A stretch of 64,000 nucleotides of DNA, from contig PLXE01000112.1 in NCBI GenBank assembly GCA_003151335.1, positions 166,947 to 230,946 on the forward strand. Reading direction: 5' to 3'. This document shows, in pieces, positions 52,918 to 62,887 of this stretch. Made by a program: the position numbers and the translations under genes. Source of the stretch: Acidobacteriaceae bacterium (GTDB taxonomy: Bacteria; Acidobacteriota; Terriglobia; Terriglobales; Acidobacteriaceae). The number at the start of each line of letters is the position of its first letter. Position 1 is the first letter of the stretch. Under the pieces are notes generated by a model. That model was not told the origin of the DNA. It searched no databases and saw only the letters and a list, made by a program, of their open reading frames with translations.

Positions 52918-54095
52918 TACACTTGCCTCAACACTTCGGTTATGCGGGCGCGATAGGCCAGCAGCGCCGGGACCAGCCCAGCCAGCAGTCCCAGCAGCAA
53001 AGCAGCGCCCAGTCCATAGGTAACAATTTTGGGTGACAATCCAAGTCCGGGGAACTGACGCACCACGTCGCCGATGAAGGGAACGTTGGGCAATGCATGG
53101 ATCGCCCCTCCGGCCAAGATCAGTCCCAGCGCGCCGCCCATCAATCCCAGCAGCAGGGCTTCAATCAGGATCAGGGCCATGACCAGACCGCTAGGGAAGC
53201 CCAGCGTCTTGAGCACGCCAATTTCCTGCTGGCGTTCACGGACGGCGATGCTCATCGTATTGGCTGTCACCAACAAGATGGTGAACGCCACAGCCAGGCC
53301 GATGCCGTTGAGCAGTAGCGCCAGATTTCCCGCCATGGCGATAAAGCTGGCGCGGAACGCCTGCTCGGTCTCCGTCTTGGTTTGGACATCGCTGTTCTCG
53401 AATTCAGCGTCGATGGCCTTGCTGATGCGGCCCGCGTTCTTAGGGTCATCAATCAAAAGCGTCAACGTGCCGATGCCGGCCCGCTGCCCGGTGGCTTCAT
53501 AGAGGTACTTGTAGTTGAAGTACATGGCGCTCAGATCGGTGCCGGGATACTTCACCGTGTCGGTGTCGTAGATTCCATCCACGATAAAGTCGAAGGGCTT
53601 GCCCACGCGGTACGGGGGGATGAAGCTTTCCAACTGAAAGTGGTCGCCGACCTTCCAGCTCCATTTTTCAGCAAGCTTCCGGCCGACGATGCAACCTCGC
53701 CCATCGTGAAACCACGCCTGCTTCTGGTCTTCCGGCAGCATGATCTCCGGATAAATCTGCAGAAAGGCTTCCGGCTCAACCGCCATGTTGGGGAAGAAGT
53801 ACTTCATGTCGCCGCGATACATGCCGCCAAACCAGTTGACGATGGTGGTGTTTTGCACGCCGGGAATGGCCGCGATCTTGTTCTTGTAGGAATTGGGCAG
53901 ATTAAAGACCAGGCTCACATAATGACGGGTTACCAGGTGGGAAGCGTTGCCGAGATGCAAACCATAGTTCACCGCGTCCACCACCGTCTGCAGGGTGCAG
54001 ATGAGGAAAATGCAGACCGCCATGGCCAGCACGGTGCTGAGCGTGCGGAACCAGTTGCGGCGCAGATGCTTGAGAATGAGCGGTGCGAATTTCAT
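52917..54095 (-). CDS. ABC transporter permease (MacB/FtsX-type), first copy
   Basis: 392 aa. Same plan as the following permease: TM1 (FRTLSTVLAMAVCIFLICTL), periplasmic domain, and three C-terminal helices with the coupling segment RQQEIGVLKTLGFPSG. It starts 1 nt after the ATPase stop. The two permeases probably form a heterodimer in a type VII, mechanotransmission-type exporter. Confidence 0.9.
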   Translation of the reverse strand: MKFAPLILKHLRRNWFRTLSTVLAMAVCIFLICTLQTVVDAVNYGLHLGNASHLVTRHYVSLVFNLPNSYKNKIAAIPGVQNTTIVNWFGGMYRGDMKYFFPNMAVEPEAFLQIYPEIMLPEDQKQAWFHDGRGCIVGRKLAEKWSWKVGDHFQLESFIPPYRVGKPFDFIVDGIYDTDTVKYPGTDLSAMYFNYKYLYEATGQRAGIGTLTLLIDDPKNAGRISKAIDAEFENSDVQTKTETEQAFRASFIAMAGNLALLLNGIGLAVAFTILLVTANTMSIAVRERQQEIGVLKTLGFPSGLVMALILIEALLLGLMGGALGLILAGGAIHALPNVPFIGDVVRQFPGLGLSPKIVTYGLGAALLLGLLAGLVPALLAYRARITEVLRQV

Positions 54096-54096
54096 A

Positions 54097-54795
54097 TCAG
54101 TTGGTCAGCACTCCCTTGTCCAGATGGCGCTGGACGTGCGCCCGCGCAGCCGCCCGCGGATCGTGGGTCACCATCACGATGGTCTTGCCGAATTCCTGGT
54201 TGAAGGTTTGCATCAAGTCCAGAATCTCCTCGGCGCTTTGAGCGTCGAGATCGCCGGTGGGCTCATCGGCCACCAGCACCGTGGGGTCGGTGACCACGGC
54301 GCGGGCGATCGCCACGCGCTGCTCCTGTCCGCCGGAGAGCTGCCGGGGATAATGCTTGGAGCGGTCGGCCAGTCCGACAATACGCAGCGCCGTCATGGCC
54401 CGCTCGCGACGCTCGCGCTTGGAAAGAGGCGAGAGCAGCAGCGGCAGCTCGACATTCTCCAACGCGTTCAGCACCGGAATCAGGTTGTAGAACTGGAAGA
54501 TGAAGCCGACATTGCGGCTGCGCCATTTGGCGAGTTCGCCCTCTGACAGCGGGCCAAGCTCGGTTCCGGCGACCACCACGCGCCCTGAGGTGGCGCGGTC
54601 AATTCCCGCGATCAGGTTCAACAGCGTGGTCTTGCCCGAGCCCGAAGGCCCCATCAGCGCCAGGAATTCGCCCTGCGGTACCTCGAGATTCAGGCCGTCC
54701 AGCACCTTGATCTGCATGCTGTCGCGCTGGTAGAACTTGCGAACGTTTTGTACGCTGACGGCGCCCGTCTTGGTAGCCACTTCGGTTGCACTCAT
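54097..54795 (-). CDS. ABC transporter ATPase (LolD/MacB-type)
   Basis: 232 aa, GGAGAG before the ATG. Walker [11 protein letters not shown]-loop [18 protein letters not shown], signature LSGGQEQRV, Walker [14 protein letters not shown]-loop VTHD. The F-x-x-Q-F-x-N-L-I pattern and V-A-D-E-P-T-G-x-L-D are typical of the LolD/MacB/FtsE group. Confidence 0.93.
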   Translation of the reverse strand: MSATEVATKTGAVSVQNVRKFYQRDSMQIKVLDGLNLEVPQGEFLALMGPSGSGKTTLLNLIAGIDRATSGRVVVAGTELGPLSEGELAKWRSRNVGFIFQFYNLIPVLNALENVELPLLLSPLSKRERRERAMTALRIVGLADRSKHYPRQLSGGQEQRVAIARAVVTDPTVLVADEPTGDLDAQSAEEILDLMQTFNQEFGKTIVMVTHDPRAAARAHVQRHLDKGVLTN

Positions 54796-54818
54796 AATCT
54801 CTCCAGCACTACTCTCTG

Positions 54819-56021
54819 TTAACTCTTCACCTTCACCGAATCGCCATCTTTCAGCTTGTCCGGCGGATTACTCACCAGCGTCTCTGACCCTACCAGCCCG
54901 CTGGTGACGATGACTTGGCCGCGCAGATCGGCTCCCGTCACCACGGGAAGCTGATGAACTTTCCTGTTCTCGATCTGGAAGACGACCGACTTACCCTCAC
55001 GCGTAACGATTGCGTCTTTCGGAATGGTCACAATGCGCCTGGGCCCGGCCGTTGTTTTCTCCGCTCGCTTCTGCGGCTGCAAGAACGTTACGTTGCAGCT
55101 CATCTCCGGCTTCAGATACTTGTCCTTGTCCAGGATCGAAGTCTTCACCGTCACCGTCGCCTTAGTGCGGTCGGCAGTGGGGATGACCTGGCGCAGCACT
55201 CCCTTGTATGTATGGTCGGGAATTGCCTGCACCGTAATTTCCGCCGGCTGGCCCGACTGAAGCTGCGCGACGTTGGCCTCGTTCACGTCCACTTCCGCCT
55301 CCAGCGAATTCATGTCAGCGATGGCGACGATGGCGCCCGACGACGTCGAGATATTCACACCCGGAGGAATGGGCGCCACACTCTCGCCTGCCTCCGTCAT
55401 CTTTTTCACCACGATGCCGGCGAAAGGGGCGCGAATCGTGGTGAAGTCGTAGTTGGCCTGCTGCATCTGCAAGGCGGCCTTGTCCTGCTCGATGGTGGCT
55501 GCGGCCAACGCGACCTTGGCTTTGGCGGCGTCGAGCGCGTCCTGCGATACCACTTTGTCGCGGAACAGGCCCTCCTGCAAACGCTCTTGCCGCTGCGCCT
55601 CCGCCAGGTCGGCCTTGGCATATTCGATATCGGCCTTGGCCTTGGCGATGCCCGCCGCATAGTCCTCGTTTTCGAGCGTCGCCAACACATCGCCTGTCTT
55701 TACAATGCTGCCCTCTTCCACTAGCAACTTGCCGATTCGTCCCTGGATCTTCGACGACACCACCGACTGTCGGCGCGCTACCAGATAGCCAGAAGCAGTA
55801 AGAATTGGTGTACCTGCCATTGGCCCGCTGCCGCTTTGCACGCTGGGCTGCACGGTTTGGACCTCGACGGCGCCGAAGGCGGGCCGGGCCCGCACGAAGT
55901 ACAATCCGCCAGCGGCGACGATGGCAAGCAGCAGCAAGACAACCAGCCAGCGCCACCGTCCCCGGCGCGGCGCGTCCCGCTCGATCCGCAACGATGCGAG
56001 TTCGTCTTTCAAGTCCCGCAT
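54819..56021 (-). CDS. Periplasmic adaptor (HlyD/MacA-type)
   Basis: 400 aa from ATG 56021 (AAGGAGAG about 14 nt upstream). One N-terminal membrane anchor ([19 protein letters not shown]). A biotinyl-lipoyl-like half ([24 protein letters not shown]), an alpha-hairpin coiled coil over about 140-205, the second lipoyl half ([18 protein letters not shown]) and beta-barrel domains follow. First gene of the adaptor-ATPase-permease-permease operon; no outer-membrane channel gene is adjacent. Confidence 0.91.
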   Translation of the reverse strand: MRDLKDELASLRIERDAPRRGRWRWLVVLLLLAIVAAGGLYFVRARPAFGAVEVQTVQPSVQSGSGPMAGTPILTASGYLVARRQSVVSSKIQGRIGKLLVEEGSIVKTGDVLATLENEDYAAGIAKAKADIEYAKADLAEAQRQERLQEGLFRDKVVSQDALDAAKAKVALAAATIEQDKAALQMQQANYDFTTIRAPFAGIVVKKMTEAGESVAPIPPGVNISTSSGAIVAIADMNSLEAEVDVNEANVAQLQSGQPAEITVQAIPDHTYKGVLRQVIPTADRTKATVTVKTSILDKDKYLKPEMSCNVTFLQPQKRAEKTTAGPRRIVTIPKDAIVTREGKSVVFQIENRKVHQLPVVTGADLRGQVIVTSGLVGSETLVSNPPDKLKDGDSVKVKS

Positions 56022-56096
56022 AAACGGTGTCCAACTCTCCTTGGCGGTGCTACTAGAATCGCATTGTTGTCGCGAGTTGGGAAGGGCGCGGCTCAC

Positions 56097-56401
56097 TGCT
56101 TACTGTGCGCCGGACGTGTTCAGGGCCCGTCATTTTAACAATTTTCACAATCCAACTGACAGGGATGATTGTTCCCCAGTGGTGTGAGCGGCGCTAGTGT
56201 GGAATGTCAGCGCCGCAGGATGACAAATGTCATGCGCGAGCTGAATCCGCCGGTATTGATCTGGATTATTTATGTGTTTCGGTGGCTTTGAAGAGGCACG
56301 CCTGAAGCCGTGCCCCGTCAAAGCGTAACAGGTGCCGCACATGGTTCTCGCGGGCGAGCAATGGGTTATCATCGGTTGCGCTGGCACCAGGAGAATTCGA
56401 C
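56097..56401. other. Divergent intergenic region with REP-like element
   Basis: 305 bp between the exporter adaptor and fdhE; must hold promoters for both. GGCACG-cctgaagc-CGTGCC at 56295-56314 is a REP-like hairpin related to those at 6703 and 63882. No gene seen. Confidence 0.5.
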
Positions 56402-57220
56402 GTGGCGGCCGCTTCTGCGATGAAAACAACTGATTGGGACAAACGCATCCATCGGGCAGTAGAACTTGCCGAGCGCTACCCCAGCGCCGCCGAGATCCTA
56501 GCCTTCTATCGGCACATCCTTGAATTTCAGAAGACGTTATTCGCCGACGTTGCGTGCCTGTCTCTTCCCGCTGCCGGCGGCAAAGCGGCTTTTCGTGAAC
56601 AGCTTGACCTTGACATCGCGGTGCAACAGTTGCCGGCATTGCTCTCACTCGTTCAGCGGACGGGGCCGGCAAAGCTGGCGCAAGAGGCGGCGGAAATCGG
56701 CCGCGCCTCTTCGGAGCAAAAGCGCGAGATACTTCGCAGCTTCCTGTTGTCCACGGACGGCAATGGGCCGGAATCGACTCATTTCTTCGCGCGGGTTCTG
56801 TTCCAGCCCCAGGCCGAACATCTTGCTGTGGCACAGAATGCACAATCCGTGGATTCCTCCGCTTCGGTTTGTCCCGTTTGCGCAGCCAGGCCGCAGGTCG
56901 CGGTTCTTCGTCCCGAGGGCGACGGCGGTAAGCGGTTTCTGGTCTGTTCTTTTTGTTCGACGGAATGGGAGTTCCGGCGAATCCTGTGTCCGGTGTGCGG
57001 CGAAGTGGATCATCAAAAACTTTCGCGCTACTCGGCGGAAGACTTTGCAGCCGTACGGGTGGAGGCTTGCGATACCTGTAAGTACTACCTGAAATCGGTG
57101 GACATGACGGTTGACGGACTCGCGGTTCCACTGGGGGACGAGATTGCCACCGCGTCACTGGACATCTGGGCGGTCGAGCACGGATTTAGCAAAGTCAGCC
57201 CGAACCTGATGGGTTTTTAG
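56402..57220 (+). CDS. fdhE: Formate dehydrogenase accessory protein FdhE
   Basis: 272 aa from GTG 56402, with AGGAG 8 nt upstream (ATG 56420 is an alternative). Four CxxC pairs in the C-terminal half (CPVC, CSFC, CPVC, CDTC) bind iron, followed by KYYLKSVDMTVDGLAVPLGDE and W-A-V-E-H-G. FdhE acts late in maturation of respiratory formate dehydrogenases, whose genes follow. Confidence 0.93.
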   Translation: MAAASAMKTTDWDKRIHRAVELAERYPSAAEILAFYRHILEFQKTLFADVACLSLPAAGGKAAFREQLDLDIAVQQLPALLSLVQRTGPAKLAQEAAEIGRASSEQKREILRSFLLSTDGNGPESTHFFARVLFQPQAEHLAVAQNAQSVDSSASVCPVCAARPQVAVLRPEGDGGKRFLVCSFCSTEWEFRRILCPVCGEVDHQKLSRYSAEDFAAVRVEACDTCKYYLKSVDMTVDGLAVPLGDEIATASLDIWAVEHGFSKVSPNLMGF

Positions 57221-57478
57221 CCCAACCATTCCATTCCCAGGCATCGTTCTGAAGAGACCGTGAATCCATTTGACCAGCACGGGTTCCCGGGTATACGCTG
57301 TTGCGCATTGTTCGGGTCCTGCTGTTGATCCCTGGTCGTAACGGAAACAGCTTGGTGGAGATGTGGACCACACTGCGCACACTTTTTTCGCTGCTTCGAC
57401 TTTGCGCTTCCCCAGCGCTTGCGTTCCATCCCTGCACCAATTCACGGTTTCGAATCCTTCGCCATGGAGGGCTGCGTA

Positions 57479-60400
57479 ATGGATGTATCTAGACGAGCAT
57501 TCTTCAAGACTGGCATGGCCGGCGCGGTTGGGATTACCGTCTTCGGTTTCGATGCGCGGCCGCTGCTGGCGCAGGCCTCGAGCCTGAAGATTTCGCGCAG
57601 CACCGAGACGCGCAGCACCTGCCCCTATTGCGCGGTGAGTTGCGGCGTCATCATCCACACCATCGGTGACAAGGCCAAGAACGTCACCCCGCAGGTCATC
57701 CACGTGGAAGGCGATCCCGACCATCCCATCAACCGGGGTACGCTCTGTCCCAAGGGTTCCTCGCTGCAGCAGGACATTCAGAACGAGCGGCGGATCTTGA
57801 AGCCGCAGGTGCGGCGGCCCGGCTCCGATCATTGGGACGACATCTCGTGGAACCAGGCCATCGACGAAATCGCGCGCTGGACCAAGAAGACCCGCGACGC
57901 GACTTTCATGGAGACCGACGCCAAGGGGCAGACCGTCAATCGCTGCGAATCTATCGCCTTCACCGGTGGTTGCACCGACACCAATGAGTTCAATTACCTT
58001 GCGGTAAAAACCATGCGCAGCATGGGCATCGTCCGCCTGGAAAACCAGGCCAGAGTTTGACACGGCCCAACGGTCTCAAGTTTGGGACCAACTTTCGGGC
58101 GCGGGGCGATGACCAACGGCTGGATCGACATCAAGAACACCGACATGATGTTGATCATGGGTGGAAACCCGGCCGAGAACCATCCGTGCGGCTTCAAATG
58201 GGCCGTCGAAGCCAAGCTGAAGCGCAACGCCAAGATGATCGTGGTCGATCCGCGTTTCACGCGTACCGCAGCGGTCGCCGATCTGTTCTGCCAGATTCGC
58301 GCCGGCGCCGACATCGCCTTCCTTGGCGGATTAATCAACTACGCTATCGAGAACAATCGCATTGCCAAGGATTACCTGGTCAATTACACCAACGCCGCGT
58401 TCATCATCAAAGATGGATTTAAGCTGCCCGAGGACGGACTGTTTTCGGGTTTCGATGCTGCCACCAAGACCTACAACAAAAGCAGTTGGAACTACCAGGA
58501 AGGCGGTAACGAGACCGGTAAGTTTGTGCCGGGCGTGGCCGGCGAACAGCCGGCCCATGGCGACGAAGCGAAGGCTGCGGTCATGCCGGTGTCCACGGCT
58601 GCGAAAGGCGCCGCGAGTACTCCACCTCCGCCTCCGCCTCCGTCGCTTCCGCCGAATATCGCTTACGATTTGTCCTTGCAGCATCCGCGTTGCGTCTATC
58701 AATTGCTGAAACAGCAGTACTCCCGCTACACCCCCGAGATGGTCGAGCGTATTACCGGGATACCGAAAGACCAGTTCCTGAAAGCTGCGGACCTGTTCAC
58801 CTCCGTTCGCACCAACGGAGACATGAAGAAGGTCGCCACCATCATCTACGCGGTGGGCTGGACGCAGCATAGTTTCGGGACCCAGATCATCCGCACGGCC
58901 GCCATGTTGCAGTTGCTGATGGGAAATGTGGGGCGTGCCGGGGGCGGAGTGAACGCCTTGCGCGGCCACTCCAACATTCAGGGCGCCACCGACATGGCCG
59001 GCATCTTCGACATCCTGCCCGGCTACCTTAAGGTGCCAAGTCCTGCCGACAAGGACCTGAAGGCTTATCTCGACCGCATCACCCCTAAGCCGGCGAAGCC
59101 CAACGAATGGGAGTCCTTTAACTACTGGTCGAACACGCCGAAATTTATGGTGTCGTTCCTCAAGGCCATGTATGGCAACGCCGCCACCAAAGACAACGAT
59201 TTCGCTTTCCACTATTTGCCCAAGATCGACCGAAATTATTCGTGGGTCGAGATCTGGAACGACATGTACCAGGGCACGGTCAAAGGACTTTTTGCATTCG
59301 GCATGAATGGAGTGATGATCGGACCCGATTCGCAGAAAAACATTGACGCGCTGAAGAAGGCCGATTTCCTGGTGGTCTGCGAGATCTATCCCGACGAGAC
59401 CAGCGCTTTCTGGCAGGCGCCGGGTATCACGCCCGACGACGTGAAGCAGATCAATACCACGGTCTATCGCCTGCCGGGAGCTGGATTCGCCGAGAAAGAC
59501 GGGACCTTCGTCAATTCGGCGCGCTGGCTGCAATGGAAGAATGTGGCGCTTCCGCCTCCCGGAGACTGCCGCCTCGACCAGGACATCCTGGCCCAGATCT
59601 TCCTCAAGATCCGCGAACTGTACCAGAAAGAGGGCGGAAAGTTCCCCGATCCGATATTGAAGGCGTCATGGGCCTACACACTGCCGGAGCACCCGTCACT
59701 TTCGGAAGTGGCGAAGGAAATCAACGGTAAGGCGCTGGCCGATATCAGCGACGAAAAGCTTGGCGTTTCGCTGAAGGCCGGCCAGCAGTTGCCGGGCTTT
59801 GCCATGCTGCGCGACGACGGTACCACCTCGTCCGCCAACTGGCTGTACTGCGGCTCCTGGACCGAGGCGGGGCCGATGATGCAGCGGCGCGGCACGGATG
59901 ATCCTTCCGGTCTGGGTATTTATCAGAATTGGGGCTGGTCGTGGCCGGCAAATCGGCGGGTGATGTACAACCGGGCGTCCTGCGATCTCGCAGGCAAGCC
60001 GTGGGACCCAACCCGCAGCCAAGTCTGGTGGAACGAGACCGCGCAGAAGTGGGTGGGCAACGACGTTCCTGACTTCAAGCCCGACTCTAAGCCGGAAGAA
60101 CACATGGGCCCGTTCATCATGAATCCCGAGGGGGTGGGGCGCCTCTTCGTGCCGCTCGGCGCCATGGCCGACGGTCCCTTCCCGGAGTTTTACGAACCTA
60201 TTGAGAGTCCCATCGAGAATCCTTTGCACCCCGGCCAGTCCAACAATCCGGTGGTGAAGAAGTACAAAACCGCGATGGACAAGTACGGCACCGCGAAGGA
60301 AGGGTACAACATCATCTGCACCACCTATCGCCTCACCGAGCACTATCACTATTGGACCAAGAACAATCCCATGAATGTGGAACTGGTGCCGGAGCCGTTC

Positions 60401-60706
60401 GTGGAAATCCCCGCGGAATTGGCCGACCAAATGGGCATACGCGGAGGCGAGAAGGTAAAGGTCACCAGCGCGCGCAGCGATTACATTGCCAAGGCGATGG
60501 TAACCAAGCGTATCAAGCCCATGATGGTGGACGGCAAGAAGCTCTACCAGATCGGAATGCCGATCCACTGGGGCTTCCTGGGAATTTCCGAAGGCGAAGG
60601 CCGCACTGCGAAGACGCCTGCGAATTTGCTGACGCCTACGGTTGTCGATCCAAACGCATACACCCCGGAATTCAAGGGATTCCTGGTAAAGCTGGAGAAG
60701 GTTTAA
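57479..60706 (+). CDS. fdnG: Formate dehydrogenase-N type alpha subunit, selenoprotein
   Basis: 1075 aa when TGA 58058-58060 is read as selenocysteine (residue 194). Start ATG 57479 has GGAGGG 10 nt upstream. Tat signal SRRAFFK at 4-10; [4Fe-4S] site CPYCAVSC with a later C-P-K-G. NQARV-Sec-HGPTV and LGPTFGRGAMTNGWIDIKN align with the Sec region of E. coli FdnG. GGNPAENHP and QHPRCVYQLLKQQYSRYTPE follow. A poly-Pro insertion lies at about 381-392. The bis-MGD enzyme oxidises formate to CO2 in the periplasm. Confidence 0.95.
58058..58089 (+). promoter_or_regulatory. UGA-Sec codon and SECIS hairpin
   Basis: TGA 58058-58060 is followed at 58072-58089 by GGTCTC-AAGTTT-GGGACC: a six-pair stem (one G-T pair) with a six-base loop that keeps the central GU of bacterial SECIS loops. 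The 11-nt spacing and the CACGGCCCAACGG lead closely resemble E. coli fdhF/fdnG elements that recruit SelB. Confidence 0.9.
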
Positions 60707-60718
60707 AGGAGGCACGGG

Positions 60719-61639
60719 ATGAGCGATCGCGGCACATTACGAATTCAGCAAATCTCGGCCCATCCTGGACCGGTAGCCGGCGAAGGCGTGCAACGCCAGG
60801 ACAAGGTGTGCAAGCTGATCGACACCACCACCTGCATTGGTTGCAAAGCCTGCGAAGTGGCCTGCGTGGAATGGAACGACATGCCGTTCCAGACGACCTA
60901 CTTCGACAACACCTACCAGACGATGCCCGACACCGACTGGAATTACTGGAACCTGATCAAGTTCAATGAGGACCAGCACGACAACGGCAGCTTTGCGTGG
61001 CTCATGCGCAAACACCAGTGCATGCACTGCGAAGATCCCGGATGCCTGCGCGCCTGTCCGGCCGATGGCGCCATCGTGCAGTACTCCAACGGCATTGTCG
61101 ATTTCCAGCAGGAACACTGTATTGGCTGCCAGTTCTGTGTCTCGGGCTGCCCCTTCAACATTCCGAAGTTCAACCCCAACACGAAAAAGGTGTATAAGTG
61201 CACACTCTGCTCCGACAGAGTGGGAGCTGGCCTGGAGCCCGCCTGCATCAAGGCGTGTCCCACCGGGTGCCTGCATTTCGGAACCAAAGACGACATGAAG
61301 TTCCTCGCGGAAAATCGCGCTTCGCAATTGCGCGAGGTCTCCGGTTTTCAGAACGCCGGAGTTTACGATCCCGACACCATCGGCGGAACGCACGTGATCT
61401 ACGTGCTGCACGACGCCACCAAGCCCGAGCGCTACGGCAACCTGCCTGCGAAACCGCGCATTCCACTCAGCTTCACGGTTTGGAAGGACATCTTCAAGCC
61501 GATTGGATTGTTTGGCGCAATGTTGGGCTTTGTGGGTGTGGTCATGCACTACGTCTTTGAGGGTCCACGGCGCGAGCAGCCGGCCCCTCCGGTCGTGCGA
61601 ATTGACCCGCCACCGCCTCCCGCGGGAAAGGAGAACTAG
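60719..61639 (+). CDS. fdnH: Formate dehydrogenase iron-sulfur (beta) subunit
   Basis: 306 aa, 12 bp after fdnG with AAAGGAGG before the ATG. Four ferredoxin-type clusters: CIGCKACEVAC, CMHCEDPGCLRACP, CIGCQFCVSGCP and CTLCSDR ... ACIKACP. A C-terminal helix (IGLFGAMLGFVGVVMHYVF) anchors it, followed by a Pro-rich end. It carries electrons from FdnG to the cytochrome b subunit. Confidence 0.95.
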   Translation: MSDRGTLRIQQISAHPGPVAGEGVQRQDKVCKLIDTTTCIGCKACEVACVEWNDMPFQTTYFDNTYQTMPDTDWNYWNLIKFNEDQHDNGSFAWLMRKHQCMHCEDPGCLRACPADGAIVQYSNGIVDFQQEHCIGCQFCVSGCPFNIPKFNPNTKKVYKCTLCSDRVGAGLEPACIKACPTGCLHFGTKDDMKFLAENRASQLREVSGFQNAGVYDPDTIGGTHVIYVLHDATKPERYGNLPAKPRIPLSFTVWKDIFKPIGLFGAMLGFVGVVMHYVFEGPRREQPAPPVVRIDPPPPPAGKEN

Positions 61640-62395
61640 ATGGCGACTTCGGCCGATCGCTTCGTACATCGCAGCAACCCGATTGATCGCATGGGACGGA
61701 CGGTGGTTTACACCGGTGAATTGCTGCGCCATCCCGTGTACACCCGCTTTCTCCACTGGATGGTCGGGATCTTCTTCTTCCTGGCCCTGCTGTCGGGCTT
61801 CGGGATCTATCTGCCGTGGATCTTCCGCTTCTTTACGCCGCTGTTCGGGGGCGGAGCCACCACCCGCTTTCTGCATCCCTGGTTCGGCCTGGCTTTTGTT
61901 TTCTTCTTTGCGCTGCAGGCGATCAATTGGCTGCAAGTGATGCGCTGGACTCCCGACGACTCCCGCTGGATGAAGCACATCAAGCAGTACGTCACCCGCA
62001 GCGACTCCGTAGAATCGCCGGAGACCGGCTTCTTTAACGCCGGCCAGAAGATGCAGTTCTGGGAGATTGTTGGCGGCTGCGTCGCTTACGTCATTACCGG
62101 CGTCATCATGTGGCTCCCGGAGATTTTTGGGCGCATCCTGGTGGCGATCTCGTATGTGGTCCACGACATATCCGCGCTTGTCATGTTGTTTGGGATTTTC
62201 TTCCACGTCTATCTCAGCACCTTCGGCGAGCCCGGCACCATTCAAGCGATGACGCGCGGCACCGTGAGCGAGGGTTGGGCGTGGACGCACCATCCTAGCT
62301 GGTACAAAGCGGTCACTGGCCGCGATCCGGCCGAGGCTCTGGAAGAGGCCAAGCGGCGCAACACGCCTCCGCCCCTGCCTCCGCGGACACTCTAA
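61640..62395 (+). CDS. fdnI: Formate dehydrogenase cytochrome b556 (gamma) subunit
   Basis: 251 aa, starting directly after fdnH. Four helices with heme-ligand His: RFLHWMVGIFFFLALLSG, FLHPWFGLAFVFFFALQAIN, V-H-D-I-S-A-L and GIFFHVYLSTF. ALLSGFGIYLP and the F-G-E-P-G-T-I-Q-A-M-T-R-G-T-V motif are FdnI/FdoI features. It passes electrons to menaquinone. Confidence 0.94.
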   Translation: MATSADRFVHRSNPIDRMGRTVVYTGELLRHPVYTRFLHWMVGIFFFLALLSGFGIYLPWIFRFFTPLFGGGATTRFLHPWFGLAFVFFFALQAINWLQVMRWTPDDSRWMKHIKQYVTRSDSVESPETGFFNAGQKMQFWEIVGGCVAYVITGVIMWLPEIFGRILVAISYVVHDISALVMLFGIFFHVYLSTFGEPGTIQAMTRGTVSEGWAWTHHPSWYKAVTGRDPAEALEEAKRRNTPPPLPPRTL

Positions 62396-62408
62396 AGCGC
62401 TCTGAATC

Positions 62409-62450
62409 GGTGCGGCTAGCAACTAAGTTGATTAGTTGCTATGCTGCACC
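62409..62450 (+). terminator. Long hairpin after fdnI
   Basis: TAGCAACTAA-gttga-TTAGTTGCTA (62417-62441) is a perfect ten-pair stem, extended by GGTGC/GCACC at 62409-62413 and 62446-62450. No U-run follows; probable 3' end of the fdn transcript. Confidence 0.55.
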
Positions 62451-62482
62451 GAGTGGCGGAAATAGCCACGTAGTGAAGCAGC

Positions 62483-62794
62483 GTGAACAGGGCATTAGAG
62501 ACATTTCGGAGCATGGTGAACGAACGCGGCAACCGACTCCGAAAGCTTGGCTATGAGCAGCTCAAACACTTAACAGATGCGCCTACCGAGCAGATATCTG
62601 TGGAGTCACGTTCCGCGACAATTTCCCTCATTGTTCAGTTCTTGCCAAGCGACGCTATCCGAGTTGTGGTACAGGGATTCATGAAAGGTCGGCTTTTGCC
62701 AATGATCCGTGATGTCGCCTTGGATGGGTTTTATAAATATCCCGACGAAACAATGGCTTCTCTCACTGCTGACGACCTGTACAAATTTGACTGA
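62483..62794 (+). CDS. Hypothetical small protein
   Basis: 103 aa from GTG 62483 (ATG 62513 is an alternative start). Mixed alpha/beta sequence with a strand-rich centre (ISVESRSATISLIVQFLPSD, AIRVVVQGFMKG) and a helical end. No signal peptide. Family not recognised; it lies 88 bp after fdnI and may be unrelated to it. Confidence 0.55.
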   Translation: MNRALETFRSMVNERGNRLRKLGYEQLKHLTDAPTEQISVESRSATISLIVQFLPSDAIRVVVQGFMKGRLLPMIRDVALDGFYKYPDETMASLTADDLYKFD

Positions 62795-62887
62795 GTGTCG
62801 CCTGCCTGTGGGGATTCAGACTGACCCCCTACCAGCGCAGTTCGTCCATTCCTCGCCGGACGCGCAATGTGCAATAATGGCGCGTCT

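Noticed and set aside
57419..58060. A separate short gene ending at TGA 58058, followed by a second gene from 58082
   Set aside because: The two frames are in phase across the TGA and align without a gap to FdnG, with Sec at the TGA and a SECIS hairpin after it.
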